From positions 1 to 64,000 of the forward strand of contig NZ_JAFCMB010000026.1 of the NCBI RefSeq assembly GCF_018130145.1: 64,000 bases of DNA, in the 5' to 3' direction. The notes beneath the pieces are model-generated. The model made no database searches. It worked only from the letters and a program-made list of their open reading frames with translations, and had not been told where the DNA came from. Numbering within the stretch: position 1 is the stretch's first letter; the number at the start of each line of letters is the position of its first letter. Positions 1 to 7,676 of this stretch are shown here, piece after piece. Source of the DNA: Bradyrhizobium sp. AUGA SZCCT0176. Its GTDB lineage: Bacteria > Pseudomonadota > Alphaproteobacteria > Rhizobiales > Xanthobacteraceae. Made by a program: the position numbers and the translations under genes.

Positions 1-29
1 GAGAGCACGGCATAAGCCGTAAAGCCATT

Positions 30-140
30 GCGCAGGGAAGGCCGGGTGTTCTCCGCTGCCCTGTATGCTCGTGTGCACTTTGTTTTGTGCAAACCGCACA
101 CGGGACCGCGGGTGCAGCGCGCATCCGGTCTTCCCTGCGC
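30..140. repeat. Long inverted repeat, hairpin-forming
   Basis: The arms gcgcagggaag (30-40) and cttccctgcgc (130-140) are perfect reverse complements over 11 bases, and about 15 of 17 positions match when extended inward. The interior is GC-rich and has its own short self-complementary tracts. I recall similar sequence as a recurring intergenic element in Bradyrhizobium, but only one copy lies in this window. An untranslated RNA is possible; nothing here proves transcription. Confidence 0.5.
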
Positions 141-230
141 CCTCTCATTGAAGAGGGTAAGGAATTTCTGGCAAAGCTCGGGCGCAATACGTCGCGAGAA
201 TGCGAAGGCGTGTTTGCGATGCCCATCCAC

Positions 231-351
231 GTCGTCCCGGCCTTGAGCCGGGACCCATACGCCGCGGCCCATCGGTAAAAGCGCAGGCGTTAGAGACCTC
301 CCGCAACAATAACCGTCACGGAGTATGGGTCCCGGCGTTCGCCGGGACGAC
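231..351. repeat. Palindromic intergenic repeat family A, copy 1
   Basis: The element opens with gtcgtcccggc and closes with gccgggacgac, with inner arms gggacccatac and gtatgggtccc. A second copy with the same ends and much of the same interior lies at 2937-3076. It is a REP-like element just past the 3' end of the SDR gene. It encodes nothing recognisable. Confidence 0.8.
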
Positions 352-359
352 ACCGAGTT

Positions 360-1214
360 TTATCGCTCCCCCTTCACAAACCGCGCAAACGCCTCCGCAT
401 AATCCTTGTGCCAGCGCGACAGCGCGGGGCGGTTATCAACGATGTCGCCGGCGGCCCACAGCATGCGCCGTTCGTCGAGTTGCCGCGGCACGTCATTGTC
501 AGGGCACAGGATGTAGAAATCGCCGGCATCGATGCGTTCAATCATGAAGTCGACGGTCTGCTCGGGCGTCCAGGCACCATCAGGTTTCTCGGTGCGGCCG
601 CGGGAGGTGAGGGCAGTGAAAACGTGACCGGGGATCATCAGGTGCGCGCTGATCTGGCAGCCATCGGTGTTACGCAGCTCATGCTGCAGCGCCTCGGTGA
701 GCGCTTTGACGCCGGCTTTGGAGACATTGTAAGCGGGATTGCCGGGTGGCGTTGTAATGCCTTGCTTGGAGCCGGTGTTGATGATGAGCCCGGGCCGGCC
801 GCGTTCGATCATGTGCGGCGCGAAAACCTGGGTGCCGTGGATGATGCCCCAGAGGTTGACGTTGAGAATGCGCTGCCAGTTCTCCAGCGGCCCAAAGCTG
901 TTGCTGTCGGGGCCGATGCCGGCATTGTTCATCAGGATGTCGGTGCCGCCGAACCGCTTCTGCACCGCAGCTTCGAGCCTGGCGACGTCCTCAAACCGGC
1001 TGACATCGACCTCGGCGGTCATCACATCGGCGTCGCCGCCCTTGGCGACAGACGACAGTTTTGTGGCAACCTCCGCCAGCCGCGCGGCGCCGATATCGGC
1101 GATACAAACCTTCATGCCGAGGCCGGCGAACCGCATCGCGGTCGCAAGCCCGATGCCGGACGCGCCCCCGGTGATCACGGCGACATGATTGGCGGACATG
1201 GCAGGGTGGGGCAT
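360..1214 (-). CDS. Short-chain dehydrogenase/reductase (SDR)
   Basis: This is a 284-residue classical SDR, an NAD(P)-dependent oxidoreductase acting in the cytoplasm on an unknown alcohol or ketone. The cofactor motif TGGASGIG is at residues 15-22 and NNAG at 96-99. The catalytic residues are Ser149, Tyr162 and Lys166 (YNVSK). I chose the ATG at 1214 because GGAGG lies about 8 bases upstream; the frame is open to 1235 without a ribosome site there. The C-terminal third, after the YxxxK motif, is longer than in minimal SDRs and may cover the substrate pocket. The gene faces away from the aldehyde dehydrogenase at 1432, so the two may share control and act in sequence on one substrate (inference). 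Confidence 0.9.
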   Translation of the reverse strand: MPHPAMSANHVAVITGGASGIGLATAMRFAGLGMKVCIADIGAARLAEVATKLSSVAKGGDADVMTAEVDVSRFEDVARLEAAVQKRFGGTDILMNNAGIGPDSNSFGPLENWQRILNVNLWGIIHGTQVFAPHMIERGRPGLIINTGSKQGITTPPGNPAYNVSKAGVKALTEALQHELRNTDGCQISAHLMIPGHVFTALTSRGRTEKPDGAWTPEQTVDFMIERIDAGDFYILCPDNDVPRQLDERRMLWAAGDIVDNRPALSRWHKDYAEAFARFVKGER

Positions 1215-1431
1215 GCAGACTTCCTCCGGACACAAATCGGGTTACACTACTTATCAGCCCAAATCTTCATCAGGACAATATCGGCACGTACGAACCGGCA
1301 TGGCAGGTCTTCATTTCCCGTCCCGCTTCCGGCGGCTCATTCCGCTTTACGGTTCGGAGCCCAACGATATAGTTATACAGATATAACGATCTTCATCACA
1401 ATAACGGCTATCGATCCAAGGGAGTAAATAC
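1215..1431. promoter_or_regulatory. Divergent promoter region, SDR / aldehyde dehydrogenase
   Basis: This 217-base spacer separates two genes transcribed away from each other. It contains GTTATACAGATATAAC at 1372-1387, a perfect 6-base-arm palindrome with a 4-base centre. The palindrome lies about 45 bases upstream of the dehydrogenase ATG, where an operator would act. A looser look-alike, TTATACTATATAA, lies at 61374-61386 before the MaoC genes. The regulator is unknown. Confidence 0.5.
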
Positions 1432-2928
1432 ATGGCTGTATCACAGGCAATTCCGATCACGCGCCACCCCTATGCGGATGGTTCCTACAAGAAGATGCTG
1501 ATCGACGGCCAATGGGTCGATGCGGCCTCCGGCAGGAAGTTCGAGACCCATAACCCGGCGACCGGCGAACTGCTCGCCACGGTGGCCGAGGGCGACGCCG
1601 AGGACATCAATCGCGCGGTGGCGGCCGCCCGCCGCGCCTTCGAGGGTCCGTGGAGCAAGGTCAAGCCGTTCGAGCGGCAGAACCTGCTGCTGAAGCTCGC
1701 CGATCTCGTCGAGAAGAATTTCGAGGAGCTGTCGCAGCTCGATACGCTCGACATGGGCGCGCCGATCAGCCGCACCCGCGGTACGCGGCTGCGCGTGCTC
1801 GGCATGCTGCGCTTTTATGCCGGGCAGGCCACCGCGCTGCATGGCGAGACCATCGAAAACTCGCTGCCCGGCGAGATATTCTCCTACACGCTGAAGGAGC
1901 CGGTCGGCGTCGTCGGCGCCATCATCCCCTGGAACAGCCCGCTAACCGCCAGCGTCTGGAAGATCGGCCCGGCGATTGCAACCGGCTGCACCGTGGTGCT
2001 GAAGCCGGCCGAGGAGGCGCCGCTGGCACCGCTGCGGCTCGCCGAACTCTGCATGGAAGCCGGCATTCCGCCCGGCGTCGTCAACGTGGTGCCGGGTTAC
2101 GGCGAGACCGCGGGCGCGGCACTGTCCTCGCATTCCGGCGTCGACAAGGTCGCCTTCACCGGCTCGCACGTGACCGGGCAAGCCATCGTCAGGGCCTCCG
2201 CCGGCAACCTCAAGCGCGTGTCGCTGGAGCTCGGCGGCAAATCGCCTGATATCGTGTTCGCCGACGCCGACCTCGATGCGGCGGTGCCGGGTGCGGCGAT
2301 GGCGGTGTTCGCCAATTCCGGCCAGATCTGCAGCGCGGGCACGCGGCTGTTCGTCGAGCACAAGATCTATGACGAGTTCGTCGGCCGCGTCGCCGAATTC
2401 GGCAAGAAGCTGCAGGTCGGCAACGGCCTCGATCCCAATACCCAGATCGGACCGCTGGTGTCGGCGGAGCAGATGAAGCGCGTCTCCAGCTATCTCTCGA
2501 TCGGCCAGGAGGAGGGCGCCAAGGCGCTGACCGGCGGTACGCCGCTGACCGAAGGCGCGCTGTCGAAGGGCTATTTCGTGGCGCCGACGGTGTTCGCCAA
2601 TGTGCAGGACAATATGCGGATCGCGCAGGAGGAAATCTTCGGCCCGGTGATTTCGGCGATCTCCTTCAAGGACACCGACGAGCTGATCGCGCGCGCCAAC
2701 GCCACCACGTTTGGATTGGGCAGCGGCGTCTGGACCACCAATGTCAGCAAGGCGCATCAAATTGCAAAATCGCTGCGCGCCGGCTCGGTCTGGGTCAATT
2801 GCTACCAGGCGATGGATCCGGCGGTGCCGTTCGGCGGCTACAAGATGAGCGGCTACGGCCGCGAGTCAGGCAAGCAGCACCTTGAGGAGTATCTCAACGT
2901 CAAGGCGGTCTGGATCAAGACGGGTTAG
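1432..2928 (+). CDS. Aldehyde dehydrogenase (NAD(P)+-dependent)
   Basis: A 498-residue member of the aldehyde dehydrogenase superfamily, full family length, oxidising an aldehyde to the carboxylic acid in the cytoplasm. Visible landmarks are PWN at 166-168, the cofactor turn FTGS at 242-245, the general base Glu266 in LELGGK, and the catalytic Cys300 in NSGQICSAG. The C-terminal FGGYKMSGYGRE segment is typical of betaine-, phenylacetaldehyde- and vanillin-type enzymes, so the substrate cannot be fixed. GGGAG precedes the ATG at good spacing. A palindromic operator candidate lies upstream. It may be functionally linked to the nearby ThDP decarboxylase (5893), which would release an aldehyde. 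Confidence 0.95.
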   Translation: MAVSQAIPITRHPYADGSYKKMLIDGQWVDAASGRKFETHNPATGELLATVAEGDAEDINRAVAAARRAFEGPWSKVKPFERQNLLLKLADLVEKNFEELSQLDTLDMGAPISRTRGTRLRVLGMLRFYAGQATALHGETIENSLPGEIFSYTLKEPVGVVGAIIPWNSPLTASVWKIGPAIATGCTVVLKPAEEAPLAPLRLAELCMEAGIPPGVVNVVPGYGETAGAALSSHSGVDKVAFTGSHVTGQAIVRASAGNLKRVSLELGGKSPDIVFADADLDAAVPGAAMAVFANSGQICSAGTRLFVEHKIYDEFVGRVAEFGKKLQVGNGLDPNTQIGPLVSAEQMKRVSSYLSIGQEEGAKALTGGTPLTEGALSKGYFVAPTVFANVQDNMRIAQEEIFGPVISAISFKDTDELIARANATTFGLGSGVWTTNVSKAHQIAKSLRAGSVWVNCYQAMDPAVPFGGYKMSGYGRESGKQHLEEYLNVKAVWIKTG

Positions 2929-2936
2929 GGCGTTAA

Positions 2937-3076
2937 GTCGTCCCGGCCTTGAGCCGGGACCCATACTCCGCGGCCCATCGGTGTGAGTGCTGGCGTTAGA
3001 TGCCTTCTATAACAACGAGCGTCACGGCGTATGGGTCCCGGCCCCCGTGCGCAATTGCGCACTAGGCCGAGACGAC
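2937..3076. repeat. Palindromic intergenic repeat family A, copy 2
   Basis: Same ends and largely the same interior as the element at 231-351, including gagccgggacccata and the mirrored tatgggtcccgg. The right end of this copy is degraded by a small insertion. It fills the space between the convergent aldehyde dehydrogenase and ModE-like genes and may act as a bidirectional 3' structure. Confidence 0.8.
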
Positions 3077-3084
3077 GAGTAGTA

Positions 3085-3477
3085 CTACCCCGCCCGCTTC
3101 TTCCGGCCGATCTCGCTGCGCAGCGCCTGCAACTCCTTGCGCGCCGCGCTCGCGGCGTTGCGTTCGATCTTGCGGTAGCGCTTGACCAGCGAGATGCCGA
3201 ACGACGTCAGCACCGCGCCGCCGCCGTTCTTGCCGCCGGTCTGCCGCTCGACGGCGGCCTGCCGGCAGATGCGGTTGATCTCGTCGACCAGATCCCATGC
3301 CCGCTTGTACGACATCTCCATCGCGCGGCCGGCGGCCGAAATCGAGCCGCATGTGTGGATATTCTCCAGCAGCTGGATCTTGCCCGGCCCGATCCGGGCG
3401 TTTGCATCCAGATCGATGCGTACGCTGAGCGAAGGAAGCGATTTGGCACTCGATTTCGGCATGAAATGCTTGCTCAC
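3085..3477 (-). CDS. ModE N-terminal-domain-type regulator (winged helix)
   Basis: About 130 residues resembling the DNA-binding N-terminal half of the molybdate regulator ModE. The segment GKIQLLENIHTCGSISAAG, followed by AMEMSYKRAWDLVDEINR (roughly residues 32-70), is the family's winged helix-turn-helix and dimer linker. The C-terminal Mop domains that bind molybdate in full-length ModE (about 260 residues) are absent, so it probably does not sense molybdate directly. The frame begins at a GTG (3477), with an ATG at 3462 as an alternative; neither has a strong ribosome site. It diverges from the Old Yellow Enzyme gene, a likely target. Confidence 0.8.
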   Translation of the reverse strand: MSKHFMPKSSAKSLPSLSVRIDLDANARIGPGKIQLLENIHTCGSISAAGRAMEMSYKRAWDLVDEINRICRQAAVERQTGGKNGGGAVLTSFGISLVKRYRKIERNAASAARKELQALRSEIGRKKRAG

Positions 3478-3599
3478 TACATCGGTTCGAGCGGGCTACC
3501 GCTTCGCTTTCAAAACAAAAGCTGCTCCAGTCTTTTACGGGCAAGCGGAACCGGTTACATACTCGTATGAATACGGAGAAGTTGGAGTTCCACACCGGC
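3478..3599. promoter_or_regulatory. Divergent promoter region, ModE-like / Old Yellow Enzyme
   Basis: The spacer between the divergent genes contains CATACTCGTATG at 3558-3569, a 5-base-arm palindrome with a 2-base centre. It overlaps an upstream in-frame ATG (3567) of the reductase. If the real start is 3600, this palindrome sits where a repressor could block initiation. Confidence 0.4.
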
Positions 3600-4727
3600 A
3601 TGAATTACCCATCATTGTTTTCCCCGCTGCAGATCGGTCCCTACCAGCTCAAACATCGTCTCGCCCTGGCGCCGCTGACGCGGATGCGGGCGGAAAAGCC
3701 CAGCCTCGCGCCGCGGCCGCTGAACGCGGAATATTACGCCCAGCGCGCGACGCCGGGCGGATTGCTGATCGCCGAGGCCTCGCCCGTGATGGCGACGGGG
3801 TATGGCAGCCCCGGCGTCCCCGGAATCTATACCGAGCAGCAGATCGCCGGCTGGCGAAAGGTCGTCGATGCCGTTCACGCCAAGGGTGGCGTGATCTTCC
3901 TGCAGCTCTGGCATGTCGGCCGCGTTTCGCATTCCTCGTTCCAGCCCGGTGGCGTGCTGCCGGTGGCGCCCTCGGCGGTTACGATCCCGCCCGATCTGAA
4001 GACCGGGACGGCGGACGGCAAGGCCGTGACCTACGAGACGCCGCGCGCGCTCGAGACCTCCGAAATCCCTGATGTGGTCGATGCCTACCGGCAGGCGGCG
4101 AAGAACGCGCTTGCCGCCGGCTTCGACGGCGTCGAGATCCATGGCGCCAACGGTTATCTGATCGAGCAGTTCCTGCAGTCGCACACCAATCTTCGCACCG
4201 ATCAATATGGCGGCGGAATCGAAAACCGCACGCGCTTCCTGATGGAAGTGACGCAAGCCGTGATCGAGGTCTGGGGCGCGAGCCGCGTCGGCCTGCGGCT
4301 GTCGCCCTACGGCATCGCCAATGGCAGCGGCGAGCCCGACCCGATGCCGCTCTATAGCCATGTCGTGCAATCGCTCAATCCGCTCGGGCTCGCCTATCTG
4401 CATTTCATCGAACCGCGCTCCAGCGGCGCCGGCCGCGCCGAGGTCAACCATCAGAACGTGCCGTCGGCGATGGTGCTGTTCCGCCCCATTTGGAAAGGCG
4501 TGCTGATCACGGCCGGCGGCTTCACCGGCGAGACCGCGAATGCCGCGATCGCGGCCGGCCATGCCGACGCGATCGCGTTCGGGCGGATATTCATCTCCAA
4601 TCCGGATCTGCCGCGCCGCCTGCAACGCGGCTTCCCGCTGACGCCCTATAACCGCGCGACCTTCTATGGCGGCGACGTCGCCGGCTACACCGATTACCCC
4701 GCGCACGACGAGTTGGCGCAGGCGTGA
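3600..4727 (+). CDS. Old Yellow Enzyme family alkene reductase (NADH:flavin oxidoreductase)
   Basis: A 375-residue FMN-dependent TIM barrel of the OYE/NemA group, which reduces activated C=C bonds or nitro compounds with NAD(P)H. Family signatures are the N-terminal LFSPLQIGPYQLKHR, the flavin-contact segment ALAPLTRMRA, IHGANGYL with the His/Asn pair that binds the substrate oxyanion, and the C-terminal ADAIAFGRIFISNPDL. The start at 3600 gives the usual family N-terminus and has GGAG upstream; an in-frame ATG at 3567 would add 11 residues. It faces the ModE-like regulator. The substrate is unknown; electrophile detoxification is the usual role. Confidence 0.93.
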   Translation: MNYPSLFSPLQIGPYQLKHRLALAPLTRMRAEKPSLAPRPLNAEYYAQRATPGGLLIAEASPVMATGYGSPGVPGIYTEQQIAGWRKVVDAVHAKGGVIFLQLWHVGRVSHSSFQPGGVLPVAPSAVTIPPDLKTGTADGKAVTYETPRALETSEIPDVVDAYRQAAKNALAAGFDGVEIHGANGYLIEQFLQSHTNLRTDQYGGGIENRTRFLMEVTQAVIEVWGASRVGLRLSPYGIANGSGEPDPMPLYSHVVQSLNPLGLAYLHFIEPRSSGAGRAEVNHQNVPSAMVLFRPIWKGVLITAGGFTGETANAAIAAGHADAIAFGRIFISNPDLPRRLQRGFPLTPYNRATFYGGDVAGYTDYPAHDELAQA

Positions 4728-4732
4728 CCGTC

Positions 4733-4876
4733 ATTGCGAGCGAAGCGACCTGTCCGCCGTAGCTCGAAGAGCGAAGGCGGAAGCAATCCATCTCACCGCG
4801 TAAGGAAGTATGGATTGCTTCGTCGCTTCGCTCCCTTGCACAAACGCTTTGCGTTTGTTGCAGGCAATGACGAAGC
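4733..4876. repeat. Palindromic intergenic repeat (gcattgcgagcgaagc type)
   Basis: The element carries mirrored tracts: cattgcgagcgaagcgac and gaagcaatccat on the left are answered by atggattgcttcgtcgcttc and gcaatgacg on the right. It lies between two co-directional genes. No second copy was noticed in the window. It does not code. Confidence 0.75.
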
Positions 4877-4889
4877 GTGAGGATCGAGC

Positions 4890-5402
4890 ATGTTTCCGGA
4901 AGAGGAAACCGAAAAGAAAAAGGCAAAACCGGTGGCGGTGGGCAAACCCGCCGCCGGCCAATGCCTGTGCGGAAAAGTCTGCTTCGAGATCGACGTGCCG
5001 GCGCGCTGGGCCTGGCACGATCATACGCCTTCGAGTCGCCGCGCGCACGGTGCGGCCTACGCGACCTATGTCGGAAGCTGGCGCAAGCGCTTCCGCATTA
5101 CCAAAGGCAAGACCTCCATCACGCGCTATGAAGACAAGGCCACGAAAGCCGCGCGCAGCTTCTGCAGCAGCTGCGGCACGCCGATCGCCTACGAGCGGCC
5201 GCGCTCGCCGCACATGGTCAACATCCCGCGCGCGCTGTTCACCGGCCGCACCGGCCGCCAGCCGCTCTATCACATCGCGATCGAGGAGCTACAGGAATGG
5301 GCCTATACCGGCGAACCGCTGGTGCCGCTGAAAGGCTTTCCCGGCGTGGTCTGGCAGCGCTCGAAAAAGAAGAAACGCGGTGGTCGCGAGGGGATGTTCT
5401 GA
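4890..5402 (+). CDS. GFA/CENP-V family protein (glutathione-dependent formaldehyde-activating-like)
   Basis: A 170-residue protein with the GFA zinc fold: the first pair CLCGKVCF near residue 25 and the late FCSSCGTPI near residue 93. The middle Cys cluster that normally follows the first strand is replaced by a stretch reading WHDHTPSSRRAHG, so one zinc site is altered or uses histidines. Both termini are unusually basic (KKKAK near the start, SKKKKRGGREG at the end). Family members bind zinc, and a few act on glutathione adducts; no substrate can be given. It follows the reductase after a repeat and may be transcribed separately. Confidence 0.8.
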   Translation: MFPEEETEKKKAKPVAVGKPAAGQCLCGKVCFEIDVPARWAWHDHTPSSRRAHGAAYATYVGSWRKRFRITKGKTSITRYEDKATKAARSFCSSCGTPIAYERPRSPHMVNIPRALFTGRTGRQPLYHIAIEELQEWAYTGEPLVPLKGFPGVVWQRSKKKKRGGREGMF

Positions 5403-5479
5403 TCTGCAACCCTTCGCGCGATGCCGAGTCCAGTAACTCGGGGTGCGTCTTACGGCTGATGTTCTAGAGGGCAAAATGT

Positions 5480-5776
5480 ATGAAAAGTATACCTCCCATC
5501 CAATTGATCCCTGAGCCGTTAACCGATGAGGCTCGAAACCTGCCAAAATTCAAATGGGCTTCTAAAGAGATCGGGGCGAGGCATCGGCTTGGCGGCGAGC
5601 CGCAGTTCCTGCAAAATGAACAATGGCCAAATTGCCCGGCTGGGCACGGAAGGATGACATTCTATGGCCAACTGGATTCCATAAATGACGACATCTGCAT
5701 TGCTGACTGTGGCATGATCTACGTGTTCATGTGTTTCGATTGCTATGAAGCGACGTCGATAGTTCATTCAAATTGA
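5480..5776 (+). CDS. Small DUF1963/YwqG-like protein
   Basis: 98 residues. The stretch HRLGGEPQFLQNEQWPNC followed by MTFYGQLDS resembles the conserved core of DUF1963 (YwqG) proteins, which usually exceed 200 residues, so this is either a short member or a remnant. Two Cys pairs (C-x-A-G-H and CFDC) might bind a metal. Base composition is noticeably less GC-rich than its neighbours, suggesting transfer. AGAGGG stands about 10 bases before the ATG. The function is unknown. Confidence 0.6.
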   Translation: MKSIPPIQLIPEPLTDEARNLPKFKWASKEIGARHRLGGEPQFLQNEQWPNCPAGHGRMTFYGQLDSINDDICIADCGMIYVFMCFDCYEATSIVHSN

Positions 5777-5892
5777 GCCCGGGGCACTGGCCACGCAATG
5801 CAGCCATGACCGCGCTCCATTTGATCTCACCATTGCCGATCGTCATGATGGCTTGATCCCGAAAGGTCAACGAGCCGCGGGCAGGAGGAAAT

Positions 5893-7557
5893 ATGAAGAA
5901 TCGCATTACCGGGCGCTCGGCCTTTCTCGCGTTGCTGAAGGACGAGGGCATCACGCATCTGTTCGGCAATCCCGGCACCACCGAACTGCCTATCATGCAC
6001 GCCCTGAAGGATCATCCTGACCTCACCTATGTGATGGCGATGCAGGAGAGCCTGGTGGTCGCGATCGCCGATGGTTACAGCCGCGCCTCGGGCAAGCTTG
6101 TCGCCTGCAACGTCCACGTCGCGCCCGGCCTCGGCAATGCGATGGGCTCGCTGTTCAACGCGGCCTTCACCGGCACGCCGATGATCCTCACCGCGGGCCA
6201 GCAGGAGCAGGGCCACGGGCTGATGGAGCCGGTGCTGTATGGCCCGCTGGTGCAGATGGCGGAGCCCTTGGTGAAATGGGCGGTCGAGGTAACGCGGCTG
6301 GAGGATCTGCCGCGCATCGTGCGCCGCGCCGCCAAGATCGCAACCACGCCGCCGACCGGGCCGGTGTTCATCTCGCTGCCGGGCGACATCCTCAACGCCG
6401 AAGCCGGCATTGAGCTCGGCCGCTCCACCCGCGTCGATACCCGCGTCAAACCGTCGGACGAAGCGCTCGGGGCGCTGGTCGCGCGCATCCTCAAAGCCGA
6501 GCGGCCGGTCATCATCACTGGCGACGAGATCGTCAAGAGCGACGCGCTAAAGGAAGCCGCGCAGTTCGCGGAAACGATCGGTGCGCCGGCCTATCAGTGC
6601 TCGACGCCTTACGGCGCACACTTCCTGTCGGAAAGCCCGTGCTTCATGGGCGCGCTGTCGCGCCTGCAAAAGCAGGTCCGCGAGGTGCTGTCGCCCTACG
6701 ACCTGATGATCGTGCTCGGCGCAGATCCCCTGCGCATGTCGGTCTACAGCGAGGTTGATCCGTTGCCCGATGGACTCGGCATCGTGCAGATCGGCCTGGT
6801 CGACTGGGATCTCGCCAAGAACTACGGCGCCGAGATCGCGCTCAAGGCCGATGTGAAGGAAACCCTGCGCGCGCTGGTGCCGGCGCTGAAGGCCGCCGGC
6901 GGCGGCGCGCTTGAGACGCGTGCGAAGCAGGGCGTGGCCGCGCTGGCGCCAAAGAACTGGACCGCGAAGCGCAAACCGCTGATCGAACAGATTGCAAAAG
7001 CCAGCACCAAATCGCCGATCGATCCGGACTGGCTGGCGCTGCAGGTGGTCGAGGCGATGCCGGACAATGCGATCCTGGTCGACGAAGGCCTGACGTCGTC
7101 GCGCCAGATCCTGGCGCTGCGGCCGCACCGCGACCGCTACGGCTATCACGCGCTGGCCTCGGGCGGCATCGGCTGGGGCCTGCCGGCTTCCGTCGGCGTC
7201 AGCCTCGCCAATCCCGAGCGGCCGGTGGTGTGCTATTCCGGCGACGGCAGCTCGATGTATTCGATCCAGTCGCTATGGACCGCGGCGAACCACAAGCTGC
7301 CGCTGACCTTCGTCATCGTCAACAATGGCGGCTACCGCATCATCAAGCAGCGCCTGCTCGCCTTCCACGGCGACGATCATTATGTCGGCATGGACTTCGT
7401 CGATCCGCCGGTGGATTTCACCGGCGTCGCAAAATCGCTCGGGCTGGAAGCTATACGCGTCACCGATCCCGGCCAGTTGAAGTCCGTGCTGTCGTCGGCG
7501 ATCGGTCGCCCCGGCACCAAGCTGATCGAGGTGGTGGTGAGTAATTCGGTGAATTGA
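5893..7557 (+). CDS. ThDP-dependent decarboxylase, benzoylformate decarboxylase-like
   Basis: A 554-residue thiamine-diphosphate enzyme with the three usual domains. GNPGTTELP is at 25-33, the cofactor-activating Glu52 is in MQESLVV, and His75 sits in NVHVAPGLGNAMG, matching the active-site His of benzoylformate decarboxylase. The ThDP/Mg motif runs from GDG at 450-452 to NN at 477-478. The pattern fits a 2-oxo-acid decarboxylase better than acetolactate synthase, which lacks this His. Products would be CO2 and an aldehyde, and an aldehyde dehydrogenase lies 3 kb upstream. The active-site Ser of the Pseudomonas enzyme is Thr here, so the substrate may differ. Confidence 0.85.
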   Translation: MKNRITGRSAFLALLKDEGITHLFGNPGTTELPIMHALKDHPDLTYVMAMQESLVVAIADGYSRASGKLVACNVHVAPGLGNAMGSLFNAAFTGTPMILTAGQQEQGHGLMEPVLYGPLVQMAEPLVKWAVEVTRLEDLPRIVRRAAKIATTPPTGPVFISLPGDILNAEAGIELGRSTRVDTRVKPSDEALGALVARILKAERPVIITGDEIVKSDALKEAAQFAETIGAPAYQCSTPYGAHFLSESPCFMGALSRLQKQVREVLSPYDLMIVLGADPLRMSVYSEVDPLPDGLGIVQIGLVDWDLAKNYGAEIALKADVKETLRALVPALKAAGGGALETRAKQGVAALAPKNWTAKRKPLIEQIAKASTKSPIDPDWLALQVVEAMPDNAILVDEGLTSSRQILALRPHRDRYGYHALASGGIGWGLPASVGVSLANPERPVVCYSGDGSSMYSIQSLWTAANHKLPLTFVIVNNGGYRIIKQRLLAFHGDDHYVGMDFVDPPVDFTGVAKSLGLEAIRVTDPGQLKSVLSSAIGRPGTKLIEVVVSNSVN

Positions 7558-7565
7558 TTGAATGC

Positions 7566-7664
7566 TGTCGTAGGGTGGGCAAAGGCGCACTTGCGCCGTG
7601 CCCACCATCCATCCAGATCTCGGTCTCCAATGGTGGGCACGCTTCGCTTTGCCCACCCACGGAC
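7566..7664. repeat. Palindromic intergenic repeat (gggtgggcaaag type)
   Basis: gggtgggcaaag on the left pairs with ctttgcccaccc on the right, and inner arms gtgcccacc and ggtgggcac also pair. It fills the space between the convergent ThDP enzyme and LLM genes and could end transcription from both sides. It does not code. Confidence 0.75.
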
Positions 7665-7676
7665 TACGGAGACGTT

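Larger units (their letters stand above)
1..359. other. Gene-free left edge with palindromic elements
   Basis: I see no convincing gene here; the short ORFs lack family motifs. The stretch holds a long-range inverted repeat: gcgcagggaag at 30-40 pairs with cttccctgcgc at 130-140, and the pairing extends a few bases inward with mismatches. This could fold into a roughly 110-base hairpin. A second palindromic element follows at 231-351 (separate entry). The bases up to 359 are downstream of the leftward SDR gene, so both elements lie beyond its 3' end. Confidence 0.6.
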
